A stretch of 64,000 nucleotides of DNA from Cupriavidus pinatubonensis. Lineage in GTDB: Bacteria; Pseudomonadota; Gammaproteobacteria; Burkholderiales; Burkholderiaceae. Positions 24,164 through 32,266 of the stretch are shown piece after piece. Within the stretch, counting starts at the first letter, position 1; each line of letters starts with the position of its first letter. The stretch lies in NCBI RefSeq assembly GCF_019602855.1, contig NZ_CP080767.1, positions 3,100,001 through 3,164,000 of the forward strand, read 5' to 3'. Under the pieces are notes generated by a model. That model saw only the letters and a program-made list of their open reading frames with translations, was not told the DNA's origin and did not search any database. Position numbers and translations under genes: made by a program.

Positions 24164-24481
24164 TCAGCCAAAGTGGCAGACGTAGTCCAGGGTTTCCTGG
24201 ACTTCAATGTCAAAGCTGCTGTTGCCCGGCACATCGAACTGCTGGCCGGCGCCATACGTCTGCCAGGCTTCGGAGCCGGCCAGGCGCACGCGGCACACGC
24301 CAGCGTTGATTTCCATGATTTCCGGAGCGCCGGTGTTAAAGGTCAGCGTCGCCGGGAAGATCACGCCGAGCGTCTTGCGCGTGCCATCGGCAAACAGCAC
24401 GGTGTGGCTCACGCACTTGCCGTCGAAATACAGGTTGGCCTTCTTGACGACCGATACGTTATCGAACTGGCTCACTTCCAT
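24164..24481 (-). CDS. ppnP: pyrimidine/purine nucleoside phosphorylase (DUF1255/YaiE)
   Basis: A 105-residue single-domain cupin-like protein. It has the family features SVVKKANLYFDGKCVSHTV, LGVIFPATLTFNTGAPEIME and GQQFDVPGNSSFDIEV. PpnP phosphorolyses a broad range of nucleosides to the base and ribose-1-phosphate. It is about ten residues longer than the E. coli form. It is followed only by the converging murB end and lies downstream of the argF terminator, so it probably has its own promoter. Confidence 0.92.
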   Translation of the reverse strand: MEVSQFDNVSVVKKANLYFDGKCVSHTVLFADGTRKTLGVIFPATLTFNTGAPEIMEINAGVCRVRLAGSEAWQTYGAGQQFDVPGNSSFDIEVQETLDYVCHFG

Positions 24482-24515
24482 CTCCTTGATTGCAGTTTTG
24501 TGGATGCGGTCACGT

Positions 24516-24541
24516 AAAAAGAGGGGCCATGGCGGCCCCTC
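24516..24541 (-). terminator. intrinsic terminator of argF
   Basis: On the minus strand GAGGGGCC pairs with GGCCCCTC around a 5-base loop, followed by TTTTTACG. It begins 31 bases after the argF stop codon. Confidence 0.8.
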
Positions 24542-24571
24542 CCGTTGTGCCTGCCGGCGCGCGCCTCAGTG

Positions 24572-25495
24572 TCAGTAGCGGCCGCAGAGCAGATATTCCA
24601 TCAGCGCCTTCTGCACGTGCAGGCGGTTTTCCGCCTCGTCCCAGACCACGCTCTTGGGGCCGTCGATCACGGCGGCCTCGACTTCCTCGCCGCGGTGGGC
24701 GGGCAGGCAGTGCATGAACAGAGCGTCCGGCTCGGCACGGTCCATCATCGCCGTGGTCACCATCCAGTTCTGGAACGCGCGCTTGCGCGCCTCGTTCTCG
24801 GCTTCGAAGCCCATGCTGGTCCACACATCGGTGGTCACCAGGCTCGCGCCCTTGCAAGCAGCGAGCGGATCTTCAAACACCTTCAGCTGGCCTGCCGCCG
24901 ATGCCGGCACCAGGGCCGGATCGAGCTGGTACCCCGGCGGCGCCGAGAAATGGAACGTGAAGCCCAGCCGTTCGGCTGCCTGAATCCAGGTATAGGCCAT
25001 GTTGTTGGCATCGCCGATCCACGCCACCGTTTTGCCGCGGATGCTGCCGCGCTGCTCGATATAGGTGAACACGTCGGCCAGCACCTGGCACGGGTGATAT
25101 TCGTTGGTCAGGCCGTTGATCACCGGCACGCGCGAATGCGCGGCGAAGCGTTCGATGATGTCCTGCCCGAACGTGCGGATCATGATGATATCGACCATGC
25201 GCGAAATCACCTGCGCCGCATCCTCGATCGGTTCGCCACGGCCAAGCTGCGAGTCGCGCGTGTTGAGGAACACCGCATGGCCGCCGAGCTGGTGGATGCC
25301 GGCTTCGAACGACAGGCGCGTACGCGTCGAGTTCTTCTCGAAGATCATGGCCAGCGTGCGGTCGTGCAGCGGATGCCATGTCTCGTAGTTCTTGAACTTG
25401 GCCTTGAGGATCCGTGCGCGGTCCAGCAGGTACTCGTACTCGTCGGGAGTCAAGTCGCTGAACTGGAGGTAATGCTTGATCGGGGTTGAGCTCAT
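24572..25495 (-). CDS. argF: ornithine carbamoyltransferase
   Basis: Makes citrulline from ornithine and carbamoyl phosphate in arginine synthesis. The 307-residue protein has the carbamoyl-phosphate loop STRTRLSFE, the EYHPCQVLAD motif and the catalytic MHCLPAHRGEE with the ornithine-binding Cys. The ATG at 25495 (MSSTPIKHYLQFSDLT) starts the conserved region. The frame is open 10 codons further, with no better start. Confidence 0.97.
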   Translation of the reverse strand: MSSTPIKHYLQFSDLTPDEYEYLLDRARILKAKFKNYETWHPLHDRTLAMIFEKNSTRTRLSFEAGIHQLGGHAVFLNTRDSQLGRGEPIEDAAQVISRMVDIIMIRTFGQDIIERFAAHSRVPVINGLTNEYHPCQVLADVFTYIEQRGSIRGKTVAWIGDANNMAYTWIQAAERLGFTFHFSAPPGYQLDPALVPASAAGQLKVFEDPLAACKGASLVTTDVWTSMGFEAENEARKRAFQNWMVTTAMMDRAEPDALFMHCLPAHRGEEVEAAVIDGPKSVVWDEAENRLHVQKALMEYLLCGRY

Positions 25496-25911
25496 AAAAC
25501 AAAGAAGGCGGCCCGGAGGGGACACGCCGTCATCAAGTGCATGACAGAAGCGCGTCGCGGAGCCGCCTTTCGCGTCGCATACGCAATTTACTTGGAATGA
25601 TCATAAGGGATTATTTCTGCTTTGGCGAGCCCGGAAGAACCCGGTTCGCCACCCGTTGACAGGTTCCCGACAGGATTTCGAGCTTATGCGCAAGTCTTAT
25701 ATAAGATATAATACTGGCTGATTCACGCGGGGCCCGGCATACCCATGCCGCCTGCCCGCCGCCGGCATCAAAAGTGCCCCCGCAGACACCGACGCCCCGC
25801 CAGTCCCGGCCGGAAAGAGCGAACCAACACTCGCCGGCCGCGTCAAACCGGGCGCCCGTTACGCGGGTTTTCCGTCGAGTCACCACGCCTCACCCGCAGT
25901 CGCCCAGTCTC
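25496..25911. other. divergent regulatory gap between argF and the DUF3579 gene
   Basis: 416 bases without a convincing gene. The argF-proximal half has TATGAT-like sequence on the minus strand (near 25612), a possible argF -10. The middle has the TCTTATATAAGA palindrome directly followed by a TATAAT on the plus strand. A 91-residue open frame on the minus strand (25611-25886) has no recognisable domain and covers the promoter, so I do not call it. About 200 bases separate the TATAAT from the DUF3579 start, leaving room for a long leader. Confidence 0.5.
25694..25712 (+). promoter_or_regulatory. TCTTATATAAGA palindrome abutting a TATAAT -10 box
   Basis: The 12-bp palindrome (25695-25706) is the core of the one upstream of icd, and TATAAT (25707-25712) begins on the base next to it. 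A protein bound here would block the promoter, so I infer a repressor operator for the DUF3579 transcript. No strong -35 is visible, which leaves the alternative that the palindrome is an activator site. Confidence 0.5.
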
Positions 25912-26211
25912 ATGAACCCCAATGTTCGCGAATATTTCATCCAAGGCATTACCAAGGAGGGCAAGACCTTCCGCCCGAGCGACTGGGCTGAACGACTCTG
26001 CGGCGTCATGGCGCAATTCCGTCCAGAAGGCGATACCGGCGATCCCCGCCTGACCTACTCCCCGTATGTACGCCCGATCTTCTCGGGCAACGTCAAATGC
26101 GTCGTGGTCGATGTGCGACTGCGCGAGATTGAACCCAAGGCGCTGGACTTCGTGCTGAACTTCGCGCGCGACAACAACCTGCAACTGGTCGAAGCCTGCT
26201 CGCTCGAATAA
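25912..26211 (+). CDS. DUF3579 family protein
   Basis: A 99-residue protein beginning MNPNVREYFIQGITKEGKTFRPSDWAERL, the hallmark of the DUF3579 family. It is restricted mainly to beta-proteobacteria, where I know it as a neighbour of argF, rpsT and murJ. No catalytic motif or signal peptide is visible, so it should be a small cytoplasmic protein of unknown function. The frame is open 46 codons upstream, but the ATG at 25912 starts the conserved part. A terminator follows 39 bases later. Confidence 0.87.
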   Translation: MNPNVREYFIQGITKEGKTFRPSDWAERLCGVMAQFRPEGDTGDPRLTYSPYVRPIFSGNVKCVVVDVRLREIEPKALDFVLNFARDNNLQLVEACSLE

Positions 26212-26250
26212 TCCAACCGGGGCCGCAGCAGGATGCGGTAGCCAGAAAGC

Positions 26251-26280
26251 AAAAAAGCTCGTCGGATGACGAGCTTTTTT
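26251..26280. terminator. bidirectional terminator between the DUF3579 gene and rpsT
   Basis: AAAAAAGCTCGTC pairs with GACGAGCTTTTTT around a 4-base loop, with runs of T in both directions. It serves both convergent genes. Confidence 0.85.
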
Positions 26281-26336
26281 GTTGGGCGGGTACCGTAGCA
26301 CCCGTCAGCGGGCCGCCGTGGCGGCCCGGGCAGCTA

Positions 26337-26603
26337 TCAGGCAGCCATGGCCTTGATGGCAGCCGACAGACGCGACTTGTGACGTGCAGCCTTGTTCTTG
26401 TGCACGATCTTCTTGTCAGCAATGCTGTCGATGGTGGCTTGCGAGTTCTTGAAGATCTCGGCAGCGGCAGCCTTGTCGCCGGCGTCGATAGCCTTGCGAA
26501 CAGCCTTCACGGCGGTACGCAGACGCGAGCGCAGGCTGGAGTTGTGGGCGTTCTGGGCAACGGCTTGGCGAGCGCGTTTGCGAGCTTGTGCGGAATTTGC
26601 CAT
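26337..26603 (-). CDS. rpsT: 30S ribosomal protein S20
   Basis: S20 binds 16S rRNA early in 30S assembly. The 88-residue basic protein has the family start MANSAQARKRARQA and the conserved NSSLRSRLRTAVKAVRKAI and KIVHKNKAARHKSRL helices. It is monocistronic, with a good promoter about 125 bases upstream and a shared terminator downstream. The leader of about 115 bases may carry autoregulatory structure, as in E. coli, but I did not fold it. Confidence 0.98.
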   Translation of the reverse strand: MANSAQARKRARQAVAQNAHNSSLRSRLRTAVKAVRKAIDAGDKAAAAEIFKNSQATIDSIADKKIVHKNKAARHKSRLSAAIKAMAA

Positions 26604-26725
26604 TTAAATAAGTATCCTGAATTCTCAGATGCGTGCCGCGGGGGACACAACAATTAAGTCATATCAAGCGACCCGGGATGCACTGACACACGAATCCGGA
26701 ACGCAACTGTCCTTGTGAATCGGCA

Positions 26726-26755
26726 ATTATACACACACGTCAGCGCCACACGCAA
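26726..26755 (-). promoter_or_regulatory. sigma-70 promoter of rpsT
   Basis: TTGCGT and a perfect TATAAT are separated by 18 bases on the minus strand. The predicted leader is about 115 bases. Confidence 0.7.
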
Positions 26756-26805
26756 GACTCACCTCGGTATACGGCGCTGCCCCCGGAAGCCGCCGGGACG
26801 ATCCG

Positions 26806-26811
26806 TATAAT
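26806..26811 (+). promoter_or_regulatory. -10 box TATAAT of murJ
   Basis: A perfect TATAAT 155 bases before the murJ start. The -35 is weak. The position opposite the rpsT promoter makes this a typical divergent arrangement. Confidence 0.45.
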
Positions 26812-26965
26812 AGTCGTCACTTCGACGCGCGCGCGTGCCGCCGCGGCAACTTTACCGCGCGCCGGGCGTCAGAACCGCCATCCCGATGCTAGCGCGGCGT
26901 GCGCGACCCGCACCCTGCCGTGCCAGCGCCAGCACTGCCGATCCACCACTTCCCGCCCACTCACC

Positions 26966-28516
26966 TTGAATCTGCTCAAAGCGCTCGCCACCATCAGCGG
27001 CCTGACCATGCTCTCGCGCATCACGGGGCTGGTGCGCGAAATCCTCATCGCCCGGGCGTTCGGCGCGTCGGACATGACCGATGCCTTCAACGTGGCCTTC
27101 CGGATTCCCAACCTGCTGCGGCGCATCTTCGGCGAAGGCGCGTTCTCGCAAGCCTTCGTGCCAATTCTGGGCGAATACCACGCCAAGCGCGGTGACGCCG
27201 AGACCAAGCTCCTGATCGATGCCGTCGCCACGGTCATGACCTGGGCGCTGATGGGCGTGTCACTGCTTGGCGTGATTGGCGCGCCACTGGTGATGACTGT
27301 GGTGGCGACCGGCTTTCGTGGTCAGGGCGAAACCTACACCGCCGCGGTATTCATGACGCGCGTGATGTTCCCGTACATCGGCCTGATCTCGCTGGTGGCA
27401 TTGGCATCCGGCATCCTGAACACATGGCGCAAGTTCGCGGTGCCTGCCTTCACGCCAGTCCTGCTGAACCTGTGCCTGATCGTCGCTGCGCTGTTCGTGG
27501 GCCCGCACATGGCGCAGCCGATCTATGCGCAGGCTTGGGGCGTGCTGGTTGGCGGCATCCTGCAACTCGTGATCCAGGTACCTGCGCTGCGTCGCCTGGG
27601 CGCGATGCCACGCCTGAGCTTCAGCGTGCGCGCAGCATGGGCCAACGCCGGCGTGCGGCGCATCCTGAAGCAGATGGGGCCGGCCCTGCTGGCCGTGTCG
27701 GTCGCGCAGATCAGCCTGATCATCAATACCAACATTGCTTCGCGCCTGGCTGCGGGCAGCGTGTCGTACCTGACCTATGCCGACCGCCTGATGGAGTTTC
27801 CGACCGCGCTGCTCGGCGTGGCGCTCGGGACCATCCTGCTGCCGAGCCTGTCGAAAGCAAGCGCCCAGGACAATCGCGAAGAATACTCGGGCCTGCTCGA
27901 CTGGGGCCTGCGCCTGACCTTCCTGCTCGCGGTGCCATGCGCGGTGGGCCTGTTCGTGTTCGGCACGCCGCTGACCGCGGTGCTGTTCAACTACGGCAAG
28001 TTCGACGCGCACGCTGTCGAGATGACGCGCCAGGCGCTGGTGTCGTACGGCACCGGCCTGCTCGGCCTCATCGTCATCAAGATTCTGGCCCCGGGCTTCT
28101 ATGCGCGGCAGGATATCCGCACGCCGGTGAAGATTGCGATCGTGGTGCTCGTCATCACGCAGGCCTGCAACTATCTGTTCGTGCCATGGATGGGTCATGC
28201 GGGCCTGGCGCTGTCGATCAGCGTCGGCGCAAGCATTAATGCACTGCTGCTTTTTGCGGGGCTGGTGCGTCGGGGGTTCTACCGGCCGGCGCCCGGATGG
28301 TGGCTGTTCCTGGCGCAGCTCTTCACCGCGGTGCTGCTTCTCTCGGGCCTGCTGCTCTGGTTCGTACGCAACTTCGACTGGGTCGGCCTGGGTGCCACGC
28401 CGCTGCTGCGCATTGCCCTTCTGGCCTCCTGCCTGATACTTGCGGCGGTGGTCTACTTCGGTACACTGTGGCTCATGGGACTGCGATACGCCGCCTTCAA
28501 GCGCCGGACGGCCTAA
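26966..28516 (+). CDS. murJ: lipid II flippase MurJ
   Basis: A 516-residue polytopic protein of the MviN/MurJ family that flips lipid II across the inner membrane. About 14 hydrophobic helices are visible. The N-terminal signature is SRITGLVREILIARAFGAS, and FNVAFRIPNLLRRIFGEGAF with its Arg residues lines the cavity, as in E. coli MurJ. The conserved region begins at residue 1, where the codon is TTG (26966), so a TTG start is most likely. There is no in-frame ATG until residue 15, which would cut the first helix, and no clear ribosome-binding site. Confidence 0.95.
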   Translation: MNLLKALATISGLTMLSRITGLVREILIARAFGASDMTDAFNVAFRIPNLLRRIFGEGAFSQAFVPILGEYHAKRGDAETKLLIDAVATVMTWALMGVSLLGVIGAPLVMTVVATGFRGQGETYTAAVFMTRVMFPYIGLISLVALASGILNTWRKFAVPAFTPVLLNLCLIVAALFVGPHMAQPIYAQAWGVLVGGILQLVIQVPALRRLGAMPRLSFSVRAAWANAGVRRILKQMGPALLAVSVAQISLIINTNIASRLAAGSVSYLTYADRLMEFPTALLGVALGTILLPSLSKASAQDNREEYSGLLDWGLRLTFLLAVPCAVGLFVFGTPLTAVLFNYGKFDAHAVEMTRQALVSYGTGLLGLIVIKILAPGFYARQDIRTPVKIAIVVLVITQACNYLFVPWMGHAGLALSISVGASINALLLFAGLVRRGFYRPAPGWWLFLAQLFTAVLLLSGLLLWFVRNFDWVGLGATPLLRIALLASCLILAAVVYFGTLWLMGLRYAAFKRRTA

Positions 28517-28597
28517 GGCCTGTTCATATATGGAACGTGCCATAGCGAGTAGTGGGCGCCAGCGCACGGCCCGGCCGTGCCGCATCAGGAATCCGCA

Positions 28598-29446
28598 ATG
28601 ACAAGTACGAAAGTCCTGGACTATTTCGCCAGCCTCGTGGCCGACGAAAACGGCATCCCCCTGACTGAAACCGCACTTTCCATCGCGCAGGACGCTTACC
28701 CGGATCTGGATTTGCAAGCCGAACTCGCGGCGCTCGATGTACTGGCGCTGCGCCTGAAGCGCCGGATAGCCGAGGGCACCCCAGCGATCCAGCGGCTGCG
28801 TCTGCTGAACCACTTCTTCTATCGCGACCTCGGCTTTGGCGCCAACGCCAACGACTACTACGACCCGGACAACTCGTACCTGAACGTGGTGCTGAAACAG
28901 CGTCGCGGCATCCCGATTTCGCTGGCGGTGCTGTACATGGAACTTGGCCAGCAGATTGGCCTTCCGCTCAAGGGCGTATCGTTCCCGAACCATTTCCTGG
29001 TGCGCATGACGATCCCCGCCGGCGAAGTCGTGCTCGACCCGCTGACTGGGGAAACCCTGTCAAAGGAACAGCTTCAGGAGATGCTCGACCCGTATCTGGA
29101 GCGAGAAGGAATTTCCGACCCCGGCCAAGTGCCGCTGGGCCTGTTCCTGCAGGCTGCAAGCCATCGCGAGATCATCGCGCGCATGCTGCGCAACCTGAAG
29201 GCGATCTATCTGCAGGAATCACGCTGGCAGCGGCTGCTTGCGGTACAGAACCGCCTGGTGATCCTGCTGCCCGGGTCGATCGAGGAAGTACGCGACCGCG
29301 GCCTGGCGTATGCGAATCTCGAGTGCTTCCGCCCGGCGCTCGAAGATCTGGAAGCCTATGTGAAGGCGCGCCCGGACGCCGCCGACATCGCGCAGATTCG
29401 CGACCGCATGCCGGCCCTGCGCATGATGAGCCGCAGCCTCAACTGA
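28598..29446 (+). CDS. SirB1/transglutaminase-like protein with TPR-like C terminus
   Basis: A 282-residue protein of the SirB1 family. The N-terminal transglutaminase-like fold has DYYDPDNSYLNVVLKQRRGIPISLAVLYMELGQQIGLPLKGVSFPNHFLV, read here as two consecutive conserved blocks. The usual catalytic Cys is not obvious, so it may be a non-enzymatic relative. The C-terminal 100 residues (RNLKAIYLQESRWQRLL onward) form tetratricopeptide-like helices. CAGGA precedes the ATG at 28598. It follows murJ by 81 bases and may be co-transcribed. Confidence 0.85.
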   Translation: MTSTKVLDYFASLVADENGIPLTETALSIAQDAYPDLDLQAELAALDVLALRLKRRIAEGTPAIQRLRLLNHFFYRDLGFGANANDYYDPDNSYLNVVLKQRRGIPISLAVLYMELGQQIGLPLKGVSFPNHFLVRMTIPAGEVVLDPLTGETLSKEQLQEMLDPYLEREGISDPGQVPLGLFLQAASHREIIARMLRNLKAIYLQESRWQRLLAVQNRLVILLPGSIEEVRDRGLAYANLECFRPALEDLEAYVKARPDAADIAQIRDRMPALRMMSRSLN

Positions 29447-29464
29447 GACCGCGGCAGAGCGGGT

Positions 29465-30130
29465 TCAGCGCTCGACGCTCGGCGTGCTGCGCTTGTTGCC
29501 GCGCACCAGCCGCCACAGCCCGCCCAGCACCAGCGGCACCACAGCCGCGCCGATACCGGCCAGCACGATCAGGTTCAGGTACTGCTTGATGAACGGCAGG
29601 TTGCCGAAGAAATAGCCCGCAAACACAAGCCCCGCGACCCACGCCATTGCGCCGATCACGTTGAAGAACTGGAAGCGCGCGAACGTCATCTGCGACACGC
29701 CCGCGACGAACGGCGCGAAGGTGCGCACGATCGGCACGAAGCGCGCCATCACGAGGGTCTTGCCACCGTGGCGCTCGTAGAAATCGTGTGTGCGGCGCAG
29801 CGCTTTCTGGTCGAGAAAGCGCCATTGATGGTCGAACACCTTGGGCCCGATCCAGCTGCCGACCCAGTAGTTCACGGTGTTGCCCGAAATCGCCGCCGCC
29901 AGCAGCAGCCCGATCAGCACCCATTCATTCATGGCGCCGGTTGCGCAGAACGCGCCCGCAATGAACAGCAGCGAGTCGCCCGGCAGGAACGGCAGCACCA
30001 CCAGCCCGGTTTCGGCAAATACGATGAGGAACAGGATCGCATAGACCCATGCACCGTATTGCTGGATAACCGTGCCGAGATATTTGTCGACATGCAGGAG
30101 CATGTCGATGAGCTGCAGAGCGAGATCCAA
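29465..30130 (-). CDS. DedA family membrane protein
   Basis: A 221-residue inner-membrane protein of the DedA/VTT family, thought to be undecaprenyl-phosphate or lipid flippases/scramblases. Conserved parts are FAETGLVVLPFLPGDSLLF (reentrant helix with Glu and the FLPGDS motif), ARFVPIVRTFAPFVAG (the two conserved Arg) and several hydrophobic helices. I chose TTG at 30130 (protein MDLALQLIDMLL) because GGGGA stands 8 bases before it. The first ATG, at 30103, would shorten the N terminus by 9 residues and lacks such a site. It is divergent from mutL. Confidence 0.9.
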   Translation of the reverse strand: MDLALQLIDMLLHVDKYLGTVIQQYGAWVYAILFLIVFAETGLVVLPFLPGDSLLFIAGAFCATGAMNEWVLIGLLLAAAISGNTVNYWVGSWIGPKVFDHQWRFLDQKALRRTHDFYERHGGKTLVMARFVPIVRTFAPFVAGVSQMTFARFQFFNVIGAMAWVAGLVFAGYFFGNLPFIKQYLNLIVLAGIGAAVVPLVLGGLWRLVRGNKRSTPSVER

Positions 30131-30172
30131 GTCGTTCCCCGTTATGTTGTAGGTTACTTCACCAAGCGCGAC

Positions 30173-30178
30173 ATCATA
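30173..30178 (-). promoter_or_regulatory. putative -10 box of the dedA gene
   Basis: TATGAT on the minus strand, about 42 bases upstream of the TTG start. The -35 is not clear. Confidence 0.35.
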
Positions 30179-30246
30179 CAAGACCCGCCCGACGCATCGG
30201 TCACCTGGCGGGGCTTGCGCGGCCATCTCGCGTGTGGCGCGCCACG

Positions 30247-30252
30247 TATAAT
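30247..30252 (+). promoter_or_regulatory. -10 box TATAAT immediately before mutL
   Basis: A perfect TATAAT ending 7 bases before the mutL ATG, so transcription would start at or beside the start codon. A 12-bp palindrome GTGGCGCGCCAC (30234-30245) lies directly upstream, in the spacer. No good -35 is seen. Confidence 0.5.
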
Positions 30253-30259
30253 CGCCCGC

Positions 30260-32218
30260 ATGCCAGCCTCCGCCTCCCGCACCGCGCAGCCGCCACGGCC
30301 GATCCGTCCCCTGCCCGACCAGCTCATCAGCCAGATTGCCGCCGGCGAAGTCGTGGAACGGCCGGCATCCGTGGTCAAGGAACTGCTCGAAAATGCACTC
30401 GACGCAGGGACAAGCCAGCTCGGCATCCGGCTCGAAGAAGGCGGCGTGAGGCGCATCGTCATCACGGACAACGGCTGCGGCATTCCGCCCGCCGAACTGC
30501 CCGTCGCGCTGATGCGCCATGCCACCAGCAAGATCGCTTCGCTCGACGAACTCGAGGCCGTACTGACCCTCGGTTTCCGCGGCGAGGCCCTTGCATCGAT
30601 TGCGTCCGTCTCGCAACTCTCGCTGACCAGCCGTACCGCCAGCGACGCGCACGCCACGCAGGTCAGTGCCGATACCGGCGCAATGCAGCCGGCTTCGGGC
30701 GGCGTCGGCACCACCGTCGATGTCCAGCATCTCTACTTCAACACGCCAGCGCGCCGAAAGTTCCTCAAATCGGAACAAACAGAGCTAGGTCACTGCCTGG
30801 AAATGGTCCGCCGCGTGGCACTGGCCCGCCCAGACGTGGCCATTTCGGTCCATCACAACGGCAAGCCGCTGGAACACTGGAACGCCGGTGACGTGGCCAC
30901 GCGCACCGCACAGGTCCTCGGCAGCGATTTCGCCCGTGCACGGCTGCCGCTCGACGAGGAAGCCGGCGACCTGCATCTGTATGGCTTTGCAGGGTTGCCC
31001 ACGGCCTCGCGCGGCCGCCCGGACCAGCAGTATTTCTTCGTGAACGGCCGCTTTGTGCGCGACAAGCTGCTTAATCATGCCGTGCGCAGCGCCTACCAGG
31101 ACGTACTGCATGGCGACCGCTTCCCGTCCTACGTGCTGTGCCTGGACCTGCCGCCGGAAATGGTGGACGTGAACGTCCATCCGTCCAAGATCGAGGTGCG
31201 CTTCCGCGAATCGCGCTCCGTGCATCAGTTCGTCTATCACGCCGTGCAGCGCTGTCTCGCGCGCCAGGCTGGTGAGAACGGCGACAGCCTGCACACCGGG
31301 ACCGACGTCGAAGACGTGCCGGCAGCAGGCGGCGCGGGCGAACTGCGCGAGCCCCGCGCGCCATACGGTGGCACGGCGAGCAGCGGCAGCCAGTGGATCA
31401 ACTATTCGGCGGCGCGCCAGACCGAACTCGGCATTGCGCAGCCACGCCAGGCTTATCTGGGCATGGTGCGCGAAGCCACCATGCCGCGGCCTTACGTGCC
31501 ATCGTCCCAGCCGCCCGCGTGGCTCGCCGATGCGCAAGCCGCGCGCGCCGATGAACCGCCGAGCCTGCTCGATGGTGTGGCCCCGGCCCGCATGGCGCTG
31601 CCGATTGCGGAAGACGCTACGGAAGGCGCTGAGGACCACCCGCTCGGCTACGCGATTGCCCAGCTCCACGGCATCTACGTGCTCGCGCAGAACGCGCGGG
31701 GCCTTGTGCTCGTCGACATGCACGCGGCGCACGAGCGCATCCTGTACGAGCAGATCAAGGACGCGCTTGATGCACGCGATCTCGCCGTGCAGCCGCTGCT
31801 GCTGCCCGTGACACTGCCGGCAAACCCCGTGGAAATCGGCACTGCCGAAGAACATCGCGAAACGCTCGAACTGCTCGGCTTCGACATCGCTCCCGTATCG
31901 CCCACCACGCTCGCGGTGCGTGCCGTGCCGGCGCTGCTGCAGCAGGCCGACGCAGAAGCGCTGGCCCGAGACGTGCTGCGCGACCTGCATTCTTATGGCG
32001 GCTCCCGCGTGCTGGCCGAGCGCCGCAACGAACTGCTGGCCACGCTGGCCTGCCACAGCGCTGTGCGCGCCAACCGCAAGCTCACGCTGGAAGAGATGAA
32101 CGCGCTGCTGCGCCAGATGGAACAGACCGAACGCGCCGACCAGTGCAATCACGGCCGCCCGACGTGGGTTCAGCTGAGCGTGTCTGAGCTCGATCGTCTT
32201 TTCCTGCGCGGCCAGTAA
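30260..32218 (+). CDS. mutL: DNA mismatch repair protein MutL
   Basis: MutL couples mismatch recognition by MutS to strand incision. The 652-residue protein has the GHKL ATPase core (ENALDAG, DNGCGIP, TSKI, GFRGEALASIAS) and a transducer domain. The C-terminal dimerisation domain contains DMHAAHERILYE at residues 486-497, which fits the DxHAx2Ex4E metal-site motif of endonuclease-active MutL homologues. The linker (about 350-455) is low complexity. mutL is followed 48 bases later by miaA, the standard pair. Confidence 0.96.
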   Translation: MPASASRTAQPPRPIRPLPDQLISQIAAGEVVERPASVVKELLENALDAGTSQLGIRLEEGGVRRIVITDNGCGIPPAELPVALMRHATSKIASLDELEAVLTLGFRGEALASIASVSQLSLTSRTASDAHATQVSADTGAMQPASGGVGTTVDVQHLYFNTPARRKFLKSEQTELGHCLEMVRRVALARPDVAISVHHNGKPLEHWNAGDVATRTAQVLGSDFARARLPLDEEAGDLHLYGFAGLPTASRGRPDQQYFFVNGRFVRDKLLNHAVRSAYQDVLHGDRFPSYVLCLDLPPEMVDVNVHPSKIEVRFRESRSVHQFVYHAVQRCLARQAGENGDSLHTGTDVEDVPAAGGAGELREPRAPYGGTASSGSQWINYSAARQTELGIAQPRQAYLGMVREATMPRPYVPSSQPPAWLADAQAARADEPPSLLDGVAPARMALPIAEDATEGAEDHPLGYAIAQLHGIYVLAQNARGLVLVDMHAAHERILYEQIKDALDARDLAVQPLLLPVTLPANPVEIGTAEEHRETLELLGFDIAPVSPTTLAVRAVPALLQQADAEALARDVLRDLHSYGGSRVLAERRNELLATLACHSAVRANRKLTLEEMNALLRQMEQTERADQCNHGRPTWVQLSVSELDRLFLRGQ

Positions 32219-32266
32219 CACCGCGTTTTTCACCGCGTTCGCGCACTACGCCTTGCAGAAGTCCTG

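Larger units (their letters stand above)
26604..26965. other. divergent promoter region of rpsT and murJ
   Basis: 362 bases with no gene. It holds the rpsT promoter (26726-26755, minus), the TATAAT of murJ (26806-26811, plus) and a murJ leader of about 150 bases. Short open frames inside it have no recognisable product. Confidence 0.6.

Noticed and set aside
25611..25886. Possible 91-residue protein on the minus strand
   Set aside because: It covers the palindrome and the TATAAT, has no start signal and no recognisable domain.
26899..27195. Short open frame overlapping the murJ leader and start
   Set aside because: It runs out of frame through the first 230 bases of murJ, and the MurJ frame is certain.
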